DNA of 64,000 nt from NCBI GenBank assembly GCA_905250025.1, contig CAJNOJ010000406.1, forward strand, positions 1-64,000, in the 5' to 3' direction. This DNA is from Adineta ricciae (taxonomy: Eukaryota > Rotifera > Eurotatoria > Adinetida > Adinetidae). Positions 43,436 through 55,414 of this stretch are shown in pieces (positions within the stretch are counted from its first letter, which is position 1; the number at the start of each line of letters is the position of its first letter). A program made the translations under genes and the position numbers. Under the pieces are notes generated by a model. It worked only from the letters and a program-made list of their open reading frames with translations, was not told the DNA's origin and did no database searches.

Positions 43436-45646
43436 TTTTTGAGTCCTGATGAATAAAACATAAGGTACGATTTAAAAGAAAAACTAAGTTTATCTTTACT
43501 GATGTGCTCGAACTATTCGTTGATGAAGATTGTCATCGATTAGGTTATGGATATCCTCATGTGAGCCAGTAACGAAAAATTGGTTCTTAAAAATACAATA
43601 ACAAAAGTGGACTATATCGAGGAACTCGTTCGCTATCATAGATACTTCGATGAATATGTAATGTTGGACAGCTTGGATCATTTCTATGTAAGCGCTATGA
43701 ACGGAGACTTCGGTGATTTTTGCATCTGATGGCCATGGTCCCATAATTGCTCGAATACACTAAACATCGACTGGGAAAAGATTACTCTCGAGAAAAGCTT
43801 TCCAGTTCGTGTCATTAAGCTCGTTTTCGTCATCATACGTTTTCGGTAGTAGAAACGGATACGAATTATTCCCATGGTATTTTACTTTTCTCGTTATGAC
43901 AGCATTCCATCGCTGACTGAAGCGCTACGGCGTACGAAGGACTGTTGTTCGATCAATATAATCTGAATTTCATTTCATTCAGAATAGGTAAACGAAGACA
44001 TAAACGATAGATTAACCTTCATTATACTTTTCAAGTGACTGAAATGGTTTCACATAAAGATCGACATAATCTTTTCCGATGAACTATCGATTTTTTTCTA
44101 TTGACGAAAAGCAAATCCGATGGCGTTTCATGTGTTTCTTCGATTACGTCATTACAGAAATAGATCTAACACAGTATTGCACTCACGGTTTGCCTTTTTG
44201 CGGTATAATTGAAGTTCTAATGTTTTCATCACCTAGGTTAACGTGGTTGAGAAAAAGAGGTAAATGTGGAATATTCTACCGTAGTTATATCTCCACTCAC
44301 CGCATACACGCATCATCCCATCAGTCAAATCATAGATCGATTCGAATGAGAAATGCAACTTTCTGATGGGACCATAAGAGAACTACGCGTTTTGTATGTA
44401 GACCATTCAAGTCCATAGTAAATGGCACATCTTTGTAAACAATCGCGTGCACACTGACACCTGCATCCTACGATATTCAAAGAGAATAATCAGATTAGTC
44501 GATGAAAAGCAAAGGCGGCATACAGTAGTTTTCCCTAAGAGAATATCTAGTCGAAATGTCTCGTTTTCCGATGGTCTGATTAACATGATTTCTGGTGAAA
44601 TCCGCCAACCACTAATAAATAATTTACTTCAATACCATTTTTAACTCCTGTACGATGAAAACCTAATGAAAATGTAAAACCATGATCAACCAGTATGGGA
44701 AAACGTAATACATTTGTATCTGGTCGGATATAAGCTGTATAAGTAGCTTTAATAACAAACTATCTACGACAATGTACATTTCAATCTGAAAAGCCTCAGA
44801 CTCGAAACATACGTACTCTCGATGATGAATCAGAGACGAGTTTAAAGCGGATGGTAAATGAATCAAACGACGAGGGCCACGGTAGTCACTGTGAGCTCGT
44901 TTGAGTAAATAACCTTCTTTCTGGCTCTCGCTTATATACCGTGGATGAAGGAAAGAAAACTGACATCGAAAATTTCACGCTACGAAAATAAATATCGAAT
45001 AATCTAATCGATAAGTATTCTTACTGTTGCTAAATGATGACGAAATTTTCGATGTTCAACGATTCGATCGAGATACTCCTTGAACGTTTCCTGTTGAGAA
45101 TGACAAGGGCAACTATCACAAATCGATTTTCAAGAAATTTACACGACGTTTCTGAATGGAAGCACCATTCAGCATTACCATTCGGTCCGTTCTCGTCGGA
45201 AAACATGGATTCACTTCGCTAGTATTGCTAACTTGCTCATGTCGATGATGAAAATAACTGACGGATTTCTTCATTTCCACTTCGACAAAGTGGACTAGTG
45301 CTCGATGCAACACATGAAAGTCTGAATAACGTTTGTGAATAATCTTTTCACTGGTGGATATATCAGATGAGACCTACAAGTGCGGATTTAAAAAGTTCGC
45401 CGAAGTACGTTCAGCAGTTATTGATATCACTTGAACAAGAATATTGATGGAAAATGCTTCGTCAGTATAATCATACAGATGTGCAATAGTAAACTGATTT
45501 TTCACATTCAACGAACTTTGTTGGAGATCTTCATTGGTAGATTCTTTGAAGTCGTTACCAGGATATGGTAGAAATTCAACTTGAAGAGTTAAATCTGCAA
45601 ATTCAGTAATCGGGCGAAATAAAACACTGATATTATCGTGTGTCAT
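43436..45646 (-). pseudogene. phospholipase D pseudogene, copy E
   Basis: From an ATG at 45646 the PX-type N-terminus is open for 90 codons (SLNVKNQFTIAHLYDYTDE), without the T-run frameshift of copy D. HRALVHFVEVE and FPTRTDRMVMLNG, then WPSDAKITEVSVHSAYIEMI with HYIFIE follow in other frames. The part with the second HKD motif and the C-terminus are beyond the N. Its left end (43436-43900) is more similar to copy C than to copy D. Confidence 0.7.
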
Positions 45647-45776
45647 CGATAGTAAATTTTTTCAAATATAAAAATGATCACATGTTATCGAGTGTAATTA
45701 TTGCGTATATTGTGTACAATGATAAATAAACAAAAGAAGAAAAGGAAGAGAAAAGTTTCGTATACATTCGTTAGCT

Positions 45777-46619
45777 TTATTGGCAGAGATCGAATACAAA
45801 GAGCAGACAAAGTAAAATACATGCAGAATAAGATGTGATCGATGACGAACTCGTAGAAATTTTATTGAGGAATGTTTTGACACTCTCATGGACTTGGTTG
45901 ATAGCTGCGACATTCTCTAGATTTGAGTAATTGGCGCCTGCTGATACAAAACCGTGCTTCATGTTGGCATATGTTTCATACTGACATTGTCCAGATACCT
46001 GTGAGTTTGCTGATTGTTCGATAGCAGTCGAAATGTTTGGACGCAATGGTGGATCATCGCCAGCAGCTATAAAGAGTACTGGTCGCTGTAAATTCTTTAC
46101 CTCATCTTCAGTCAACCATGCGCCGTGAATAGAAATGCCTGTAAAGAACAAATCCGACAGATTTGAACAAGCACGAGCCACTTGTAGGCCACCCCAGCAG
46201 AAGCCAATTACAGCAATCCGACGCGATGGCGATGATGTACTTCGAAGCCAAGTAGCAATAGTTCTCAAGTCAATAGATACTTGAGACCAGTTACCAACCT
46301 GAGCAAGCCATGCAGCGAAATGAGGTATTGTTGTGGGCAATGAATTGCCTCGGTAAAAATCCGCCATCACAACCTGTACTTCGTGCTCGGCTGCGAGCCG
46401 ATCACAGAACACACGCGTTTGTGTAATATTGAATCCATAAATGTCGTGGAAAACGATAATCGATAGATTTTTCTCAGAATTTGTCTTATTACCAACTGTA
46501 TAGACATCCATGTCTTCTACACGAACGACTTCACCTTTCGGATACGTCTCATTCCACAAACTCGATGATTGACAAGTTGAAAAGCCCAGTATGAGAAATA
46601 CTAAACACAAAATATGCAT
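45777..46619 (-). CDS. secreted dienelactone hydrolase-like protein, unit 2
   Basis: A 280-residue counterpart of 23796-24638 with about a dozen substitutions. Signal peptide (MHILCLVFLILGFSTCQ), Cys nucleophile (GFCWGG), Asp (AAGDD) and His (MKHGF) are unchanged, as is the hydrophobic C-terminus. AATAAA again overlaps the stop codon and TATAAATA lies at 46662-46669 on the reverse strand. Confidence 0.85.
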   Translation of the reverse strand: MHILCLVFLILGFSTCQSSSLWNETYPKGEVVRVEDMDVYTVGNKTNSEKNLSIIVFHDIYGFNITQTRVFCDRLAAEHEVQVVMADFYRGNSLPTTIPHFAAWLAQVGNWSQVSIDLRTIATWLRSTSSPSRRIAVIGFCWGGLQVARACSNLSDLFFTGISIHGAWLTEDEVKNLQRPVLFIAAGDDPPLRPNISTAIEQSANSQVSGQCQYETYANMKHGFVSAGANYSNLENVAAINQVHESVKTFLNKISTSSSSITSYSACILLCLLFVFDLCQ

Positions 46620-46661
46620 TATCTTGGGAGTTGCTGCATACAAGATAAGAATCAGCACATG

Positions 46662-46669
46662 TATTTATA
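46662..46669 (-). promoter_or_regulatory. TATA box of the DLH-like gene, unit 2
   Basis: TATAAATA on the reverse strand, about 43 bp before the ATG at 46619. Confidence 0.6.
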
Positions 46670-47656
46670 AGCCACTTCTAAAATGCAAATTCACCATATG
46701 ATGCAGCAGAAAAAGAAAAAAAGATTACACAGCAACAAATCAAATAGTAACATATTACTACTTTAAAGCTATGCAAATATCATTCTATAATACATGAAAG
46801 CTAAATTGTCTTTCTCTTGATCCATAAAGACAGTTTTATTTTGTGTATCCGATCTTCAATAATGCAAAATTTGGCGTCTAATTCACGAAATGTTTCTTCC
46901 ATTCAAGCATGAAAATCCTCTAAGATCAATCCGAATATGTCCATGTATGAACATTTGATCAAATATTGTAACTGCTCTGCTTGATGAATATACCCAATCA
47001 TGTGTTCTACATCAATGAACGTCTGAGAAAATCGTATGATTTCATCACAAGAACGACACGCAGCGTCAAATCCATCCGATAGATCAACTTTTCGAATTCT
47101 TTCATGTGATTCAAGGAAAAGCAATCATTTCGAACAATTCAGTCGAATCCGATTCTGTATTATGCTTAAATAAAATACTCAAATATGGAATATAAGACAA
47201 ATTCATGGTCACTTTCAAAGACCTGACAAACTCATGGCATGCTTATATATTAGTTAATGTTAACGATGTCACACATAGGAAGTAACATTTCATCGAGTTT
47301 CTTATAATTCCCTCTCGAACTGGTAATAAATCTGTGACATTATCAAATATATGAATGTCTTCTACTAATTTAGTCGACTATGTTTGCAGAGAGTGTGCTT
47401 TTATATGAGGGTACGGGTGTTTGTGCTTATATCGATGAGAACTGAAGTAACCACTATACACACCTTCATCCCTTGCAACCAAAAATGATTGCAGCTGTTT
47501 CTTATAAATTCATAGTTAATGCATCTATAGCAGACCAACGACCATCCTATTCAGTGAACACATCTGTTCTTTACTGAGTGCCAGACATACGGGAAAAGGA
47601 AAAGCTTTTATATTTATTCAAGATTCTCAATAGGCAGTTGTAATCAAAATAGACTT
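46670..47656. other. intergenic with an unidentified relic frame
   Basis: The reverse frame 46903-47124 (73 codons, SCDEIIRFSQTFIDVEH) is longer than in unit 1, where indels break it. No family is recognised. Confidence 0.4.
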
Positions 47657-50600
47657 TTATTTGTAGGTTATTAAATATTCAGCATAGGCTTGAGCATCAT
47701 GATAGGTGACAGTCATGTGAATTCCGTCTGTCGTTGAATCGAATCCGATCGGGCGAACTTTCATAGACGAATCTCCTTTGGTAGTTTTTCCGCCGAGAAC
47801 ACGACAAACAAACATACGGTGCTCGCCATCTTCGTTTTCAACCGCGTAGCCATGGCTATACGTAGCCCGAGATGAAAAATAAACTCCATAGCCGTACACT
47901 GTACCTGAAATAAAAACATAAATATATGTTCAAAATTCGATAAAATCAAGAGCACCGTTAACTCCTGCGAAACTGCGATTGAAACAATCACGAATAATCG
48001 CATTCGCTGGTTGTTCTGGACAACCATGATATAAACGTTTTTCTGTATCGATGCCTAGACGTTTCTTAAAGTCTTTTTTATGCGCGATGAACTGCATATA
48101 CCATCGTTCATTTTGAATGCGTTCTAATCGAACAATTTCTGTATAATATCCTTGCATTTGTTCATCAAATTTGCTGATAATTTGTTTATATTCATCCGTA
48201 TTTTTGGGTACAATAAATCGAAATTGATCTTCATCATCGCATGGCTCCCATGTCGAAGGCAATCGATAGTCATTCGATGCACCGTCTGATGATAGAACTT
48301 GTCTACAGAATTCATCGTAAACATGCGGTTGACTTGGATGGACGATAAATTTCACGGTCCACGGTAAACTATTCTTTTCGATTTGTTGCTTCATCTCTTT
48401 CACCATCGTTTTGACAACAATGTCGACTGAACAAGCGTGTTCGCCACATCCGAGAGCAGGAAATGCAATAGACGTGTACCGATGTGCATGAACACGTTGA
48501 ACAATATTCGCTATGAGATCGACGATCGACTGGTGAAGAATCTTTTTATTCTTATTTGGCTCCCAGCGAAAGAAGAAGATACTTTTGCACGATAAATGAC
48601 CTGGCGGAGTAATGATAACGGATGGATTTCGAGTTGCTGTTTGTTCCTTTATGTAAGCGCTTTGGGCTTGATCACCGGCTGCTTTCAACAGAATTTGTCG
48701 TAAATTCTCTGATGACATACTTCCGATAATAACATCCACCTGAAACAAATGAAAATAACTAGATCGAAGCAATTAAAAGCAGCTATTTACTTGTTGTTTT
48801 GTAATATCATCCTTTTTCACTTCAATGAGTCCATTTGCAATTCTTAACGAGATCGGTGGTTCTTTCACTGTCGTTTGTCGATGTTTGGATACGCCGAGAT
48901 ATTGACGAAATTCATCGTAGAGTTCAACTTTCTCCGGTTGAATGACAAATACAACTGATAGAGGATATTTCGCTACCAACTGTTGACATTCGCCGACTAA
49001 CGTTTTCGCAATAAGATTAGTTGGACATCCGTATCCACCGCAACCGATCGCAGGAAATGCGATACTTTGTAAGTTTTTACCTGCTGCTGTAGTAATCACA
49101 TTTTGAACTAACTGTTCAAGCGATCGACACAGTCGATCTTCGTTTGAACTGGGCGCCCATGGAACGAAATAGATTTTCTTGGCTTTGAGTGATCCGGTGG
49201 CTGAAATACTAATAACCGCTTCCTTATTATTTTGGTTCACCTTTTCATCAAAAGATGCTTTTAGTAACCTTCCACCCACTGTGAAAACACTGTCCATCAG
49301 ATATTTCGACGTTGAACAAATAACGATCACATCAGTCTATATAATTTTTGCTTACTAATTAGAACATTTCTCGCCTTCGACTTACCGTTTGTGCCAATAA
49401 ATCTGCTTGAATAACTGATATTAGCTGACTCGACTCATCGTTGTCGTCCACTTGCTGAAATAAACGTAAAATCCTTCCATTTGGTTGAGATAAATAAATA
49501 ATATTACCTGACTTGAAAAATCTAAATCATCATCTTGAAAGGCATTTTCATATTTCAATTCATAGTAATAATGTACTTCATCCGATGAAATATTCTCATC
49601 TTGCTCAGCTTGTCTAACACGGGTCGTAGTCAGCAACATCACGCTCGAATCATTTGTTAATTCAAAATTATTCACCGGTGACAAATCAGTCGTATTCGAA
49701 ATCAATTTCGGTATCCATCGTAGGAAACCTTCGATTGTATTCCGTTGATTTGCAAATGAGAAACTCTCCAAATCTAGCGTAATCTGTTCGCTCTCAAGAA
49801 TTTCTAAATACAGATTAATATATCGTCGTCGATAATTCATGCCAGTTTCTAAGATTAAATTGACTCGATCATCGACCGTGTACCAAGAGTTAAATTGGAT
49901 ATTATCGTCTGATGTCATGTCGAGGATTTCAATCGAAGGTGAAAGATCGATGGTTCCGGTGGGATGCTTAGTGAACATCATTTGCCATTGGCCATAGCAG
50001 TGAAAGTTAAGAAGTGATGAACCACGACAGCGAATCCAGGCATAATTCCCGGATCGATTAGAACCTGGTTCGAAACGTAGGAATTTTGCTAGAGAGATCT
50101 GATGACGATCTCGACCTGCTTGAAGTTCAATGTTTGTTTTGAATGGTTCGCCAACGAGTGATTGTTGAAAATGGTTCGAAATTTCGGATGTGAAATGTAT
50201 CCATTGTTCCATGGCAAGTGGTTTGTATTCCCAAATACAATCAACTGCCAGACCTCTCTGACCTTCGACTTCCTGTAGAATTGTTTTCTTTGGAAGCTCT
50301 GTTGAATTCGTCGAATAGCTAGGCAGTAGAAAATCTTGGAAAAAGCCTCGAATATTATGTTTCGATTTGCCATTTTGAACAGGTGTTTCATTGATACTAT
50401 TCAATAGGAAATAATCTCCACCGTGAGAAATTAAATAGGTGACAACATCTCGATGCCCTTGATAACAAGCAGCATGCAACGCGGTCGAGCCAATAATCGC
50501 TTTCTTTGTATCACCGGATTGATCTGGCGGATCATAGGATTGATTTTGAGCATTGACAGAGCAACCTGCCTCTTCAATGAGATATTTGACTAAATCAAGA

Positions 50601-51043
50601 TGATTATTTCGAGCTGCACAGTACAGAACGGTAGTTTCATAAGGGCTCGATTTATCCATTAGCTGCGGATAATTTTCATGAAACGCTTCGATAACTTCCT
50701 GATTGCCATCCCATGCTGCGTGAAATACATCAAGTGATGCTAGCACACCTTGAAGATCTTGTAAAAAGGACTCTAGCATATCGCTAGTAAACGAATCGGA
50801 TAAGGTCTTGTTTGTTTCATTGTAGCCGTATTCACGCAGAATGTTGAAAAGATAATTTTGGCATTGCTTTGATAATGAAGAAAAAGATTTGTTGGCGATT
50901 GTTTTAATTGCCTTTCCTAAATCATTGATAAGCTGCGGAGAATTAGTTTCGCCGTCGGATTGACTTATTGTATGAGAGACAGCATCGATTAGCAGTTGAA
51001 GACATTCCTTCAACTTATTTTCGTCGTTGCTCGCAGTTGCCAT
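47657..51043 (-). CDS. ankyrin/WWE-like/macro/macro/PARP protein, unit 2
   Basis: Five exons with lengths identical to unit 1: 51043-49508, 49454-49386, 49336-48791, 48739-47956 and 47904-47657; introns 53, 49, 51 and 51 nt. The product has 1060 residues with the same domains. Macrodomain motifs (IAFPAIGCGGYGCP, IAFPALGCGEHACS) and the PARP residues His955, Tyr987 and Met1042 are unchanged. Substitutions are spread over the linkers. Equal exon lengths in two diverged copies argue that both are under constraint. The TAA stop again lies inside AATAAA. Confidence 0.9.
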
Positions 51044-51997
51044 AAATTATGAATGAAGCAGTGTTTCTCTTACGACTCTCGATACCACTTTTATTAACAA
51101 AAAGACAAAGAATTGTAATGCATTGCATACAGTTGTTTTTGGAGAAAAGTTTTTTTTCTTCCTACCGGTCATTATAATAATAGTAACTATCGACAAAATT
51201 TCCAACTTGCGTCGACGACGACACTTAGTCAAATTAAAAGAAGGTCTTTTTTCTTCTATTATGCTGCGAAAACGCTCAAACTTTCATTACCAAAAAACAT
51301 GAATGTACAGAGCATCTCCTAGGTGAATACAAGTAGCAGCGATGATGTTTTTTAACATTAACGAGGCCTTATGGAATAGACGAGATCCTGTCGATTCACT
51401 CTCATCACATTGGGTGAGATTTTTAACATTCGTCGATATTGAAGTCCTGCAATGGTTGCTTTCTTTCCAAGACTCCTTATTTATTTCTAAAATACACGAA
51501 AATAGACGTCGAAAACTTCCTTTGAATTAGACGATCGCAATACATCACTCTCTGCTTTTCCAGCAAAAAAATTTACAGCTCTAAATTCGGTCTTTCGCTC
51601 ATTGAATATTTTCGTTTTTGAAATCATTGAACAGCAGCACATTCGTTCAGATAGATGAAAATCGATACAAAGGTCATAGCCATCGATGTACAATTCAAAT
51701 TATTCGATCAAATTAGCCATACTATGTCTTGAAGTCGCTAACTGATGACACCCTCTATTACTCGAAGATTATAAATAAAAGACGAACTGAATATATTCGG
51801 ACGTGTTCAAAAAAGTGCCGGTAAAAATGTAGAAAATATAGGGATTATATCTTTCGTTCAAAAAAGCAAATCAGAATATTTCAGTGTGTTCGCCATCACT
51901 CTCGTCTATAAGAAAGAGAATATATAGATGCATAAAAAATGAAGTAAAAGGTGCATCTAACGAAATCATCAGTCAATAGAATTGATTTCTTCTGAAT
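51044..51997. other. intergenic, nothing recognised
   Basis: Counterpart of 29255-30234; the forward frame seen there at 29891-30148 is broken here, so it is not a gene. Confidence 0.4.
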
Positions 51998-52904
51998 TCA
52001 TTCGAAAGAAAGTGACATTGTTTGTGATGCTGCATTACATGACGCTGAGGCGATACCACCCCAATATCCACTAACCCAAGGGCATGGTCTTATTGTATAG
52101 TAACCTGTTGTACAGCTACACGTAGATCCCGATGAAGTGATTTCATAACCACTGCTGCATGGCCATACACGCCAGGGTATTCCATTATAAGTCAGGGCCA
52201 TTGTAGTATTATAGCGTAAGGCAATGGCTAGAGCAGTGACAGTATTTGGATCAGTAACTGTGATGCCAACTGGATCATTTGAACCATAGATCCGCATTTT
52301 CGAATAACTTGTACATGTCAAACTAGCAGCAAATTGCTGCCATGCTGTGCACTGAGCAGCTTGAGTTGTAAAAGCTGTGAAGCTCTGTGAATATGTTACA
52401 GCACATGCTGCAAAGAATTGATGGAATAGAAGGGAATGGATCAGTTGAAATGAACTTACGTGATGATGACGATCGATTGTCTAAAACAAAAAAACAGCGA
52501 TAACGGTACACGTTTTTATAGAACTCAATCAACATAGTGCAAATAAGTGCCAGGGTTTTCCGATTACCTATCTTTCATCCACACATACACCTACCTAGTA
52601 CTAGCACGACGATGGGAATAATGATAGCTGCGAGTACTAACATACCCAATACAACCAACAATTGAATGCATACGCAACGTGGTACACTCCATCTAAATAT
52701 TAATTTTATTAAATCGACTTGCATAGATCGATGCATTACCAACCTCGAACAAAATTTGGATGAAGCCGATGGAATACTTTGGAGACTATTTTGAGAAATG
52801 ATTTGGGAATTATAGGAGGAATGTTGAAAGCTATTTTGTAAGAAAGATGACGGACCAAGTTTTTTGTTTGCTTTTTGCGTAGACTTTTTACTAGCGTTGA
52901 TCAT
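51998..52904 (-). CDS. type II membrane-anchored protein with Cys-containing ectodomain, unit 2
   Basis: Four exons of the same lengths as in unit 1: 52904-52744, 52692-52595, 52480-52460 (21-nt microexon) and 52407-51998; 229 residues. The membrane helix (LLVVLGMLVLAAIIIPIVVL) and all Cys of the ectodomain are kept. The ectodomain is nearly unchanged (only a few substitutions in about 130 residues), while the Ser-rich N-terminus varies more. Confidence 0.7.
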
Positions 52905-53370
52905 CTTGATTTTTGTCTTTCTAACAAAAAAAAACGAGAATGTGTAAAAATCAATCCTTGTATTTCATAATTGTCAGAAAATATGAGAACAACATTCTGT
53001 CACAAATTTCTGTTAACAAATGCTTCTAAGTGAAGCATTTTCATTTTGCTTATTTTAAACTCGATGATGTTATTGACTTTTTCTAAGTGAAGATGATTGC
53101 AATTTATCGGATATTTATCTTTCTCTCGAAAAGAAAAAGAGTGCAGCAATACAAACGAATCGTGCGCCCTCTTCATTCAATTTACACTGTGCTGATGCGA
53201 ATGTTGTTAGTATAACAAGGAGATTGTGTTTATGCACTTGAAAAAGCAAATATTTCGGCACTGTTATTCTTGTTTGTAAAGAACATATGCAAATGTACAT
53301 CTCTTCCTCCACGACGATTGTTTACCGACCGAGAGTGTAAGAGTGATACACTACGATATGTTAAAGGCCT
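52905..53370. other. intergenic, nothing recognised
   Basis: Counterpart of 31141-31652 with several deletions. No intact frame. Confidence 0.4.
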
Positions 53371-53625
53371 TTGCATCTGCTGTATAAGAACCGGACGAAG
53401 CAGGAACCAACAAAAATAATCTTCATCGAACAACTACCAAAACATCTGCAAACTTTGGAAACTCTGGGCAAATTTTATGGCGATGGTGGTGCATACTTTA
53501 TTGATAATAAACTAATATGGGCAAATCTATTCTTTCGTTTATTTGGTGAAACGATCTTTAGTTAATTTTGTATGGTTGAAACAAAATCGTGCTGAAATCA
53601 AACAGAATACGGTATATCTTCATGA
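53371..53625 (+). pseudogene. sigma-type GST relic, unit 2
   Basis: It keeps LPKHLQTLETLGKFYGD and NKLIWANLFF but then has lost 20 bp between two ATCTTT repeats, which shifts the frame before the WLKQNR part. The N-terminal domain is missing as in unit 1. Confidence 0.65.
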
Positions 53626-53796
53626 GATGATTTCGATTGACACACATATTCTCATTCGCGTCTTCGAAATGCAATTCAATTTCATAGGGATTTAATCTAT
53701 TTGTGATGATTACAGTACCGATATGGCGAAAAAGTGGAATATAACACCTAGTTCGTTCTCTCGATAAAAAATAGTTTTCGAAGACGAAGAGGCGTA

Positions 53797-54474
53797 ATGC
53801 AAATGTTCTTTGTAATAGGTCTTAGTATTTTATTTGCAGCCAATCATGTTTATGCATTAGATTGTAAGATAGTAAAACAAGGTCAACATTTCATATCAAC
53901 ACTTCCATTCTACGGTTTCAAACAAGATCTTGTTCTTACAACACGCATCCGATTCAATGAATCTATGGCACGTTATCTCTTTCCATCAACGGAAAGTAAA
54001 GGTCGTTCATGTTCATTATCCTGGAATCAAGTATGGGGTGCTACACGGTGCGGTTATTTAACCAGCACTCAAATGGATTTAGATCGATTCGTATGGCGTC
54101 GTCCTAGTAGCTGTTTACAATATGATTCTAAAGGATATGTTGTTAATGAATATGATGACTGTCCTGAAAAGAATCTCATCGAACTAGCTGCGTCTGCTTA
54201 TGATAATGGTTTGAAGCCATTTGAACATCCAGGCGTTTTATTGAAAGAATTTACGACGAAACCTCAAATCAATACGTGGTATAATTTCAAGTTGATTTTC
54301 GAGGACACGAAAACAACCTATCAGCTGCTTGATGAATCGAATCAACTTCTAGAAAGTCAATTTATTAATCATCATTCATGTGAACAATTTAATTTTGGTA
54401 TGATACATGGTTTGTATTTTGGTGGAGAATGTCCAGCACCGCAAGATGTTTCAGTTTGTTATGATTCTTCATAG
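53797..54474 (+). CDS. secreted concanavalin-like (LamG-type) domain protein, unit 2
   Basis: 225 residues, with only about seven substitutions against 32100-32777, and all eight Cys of the mature part unchanged. The upstream frame is closed here, which fixes the start at MQMFFVIG. AATAAA at 54498-54503. Confidence 0.7.
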   Translation: MQMFFVIGLSILFAANHVYALDCKIVKQGQHFISTLPFYGFKQDLVLTTRIRFNESMARYLFPSTESKGRSCSLSWNQVWGATRCGYLTSTQMDLDRFVWRRPSSCLQYDSKGYVVNEYDDCPEKNLIELAASAYDNGLKPFEHPGVLLKEFTTKPQINTWYNFKLIFEDTKTTYQLLDESNQLLESQFINHHSCEQFNFGMIHGLYFGGECPAPQDVSVCYDSS

Positions 54475-54497
54475 TTGACTGAAAACTAAATGCCAGA

Positions 54498-54503
54498 AAT
54501 AAA
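54498..54503 (+). terminator. poly(A) signal of the lectin-like gene, unit 2
   Basis: AATAAA 24 bp after the stop codon. Confidence 0.6.
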
Positions 54504-55414
54504 ATGAATAATCTAGATCGACACGTACAGTTTTAATCCTAAGCATCTAATTCAGAATGATTCAAACGGTATCTGACAGCTTTCGTGATTATTGTTGCAG
54601 CAGCTGAGAATACTATGCGTGTGATGAAAACGGAATGCATTGACGACTTTGCTTTTGTTCTGAAATCTGAATATAAAACGTTTAAAATATACGAACAGGC
54701 TACACGCCACTCTCGATCATTCTATAAACAAGATTTTATCTGCTAATAGTTCCATGAATACCTTTGTAAGCAATGCTACACTTTGGAATGCGTAGAATCA
54801 TGTCACGCACTTAAACACGATTGGATTTTCCATGTGTTATTCTACCTGTTTTAGCACGATAAATTTCTTCTATTCTCTTTTTATCCCTAGCAAATAAAAC
54901 TTCTAGGAACGATTAACTATTTCCAATGAATTTCTTTGTCTATGAAAGCCTCGAATACTTTTGTTTGACAGTCTTCTTTGCTCGTTTACATAAAACATCT
55001 TACTGATTGGTCAGGAATACAGAAGACAACAATCTTTTCGATAACGTATTTTTACCATCCTTCATTATCAAATATATCGTCAAAAGACCTAGATCAACTA
55101 CTTGTTTATTCTGCCTAACGGAATGACTGTTCTTGTATGAATAGGAAAGAAAAGATATTCTCGCTGAAGTGGACGAATAAATATGCACTCTGATTTATGT
55201 TACTTTGCCATTCCTTTTTGACCTAGATCATCTGTATGAGTCATAACAAGAGAGAATAGCGTTCTTTTCTATCACGGGAGAAAAGTCGATAACGCATTTC
55301 TCCCATGTTGTCGTTCTAATGAATCATCATGTGTTTACATATAAATATCTAATATGCGTCGTTTCTTTTACGATTTGATCTAAGATCAGAGTACTGCATC
55401 GAACTTCACGAATC
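54504..55414. other. intergenic upstream of patatin gene, unit 2
   Basis: No gene. A ~70-bp deletion against unit 1 lies near 55150-55160. A TATAAAT at about 55340-55346 is the likely TATA box of the next gene. Confidence 0.45.
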
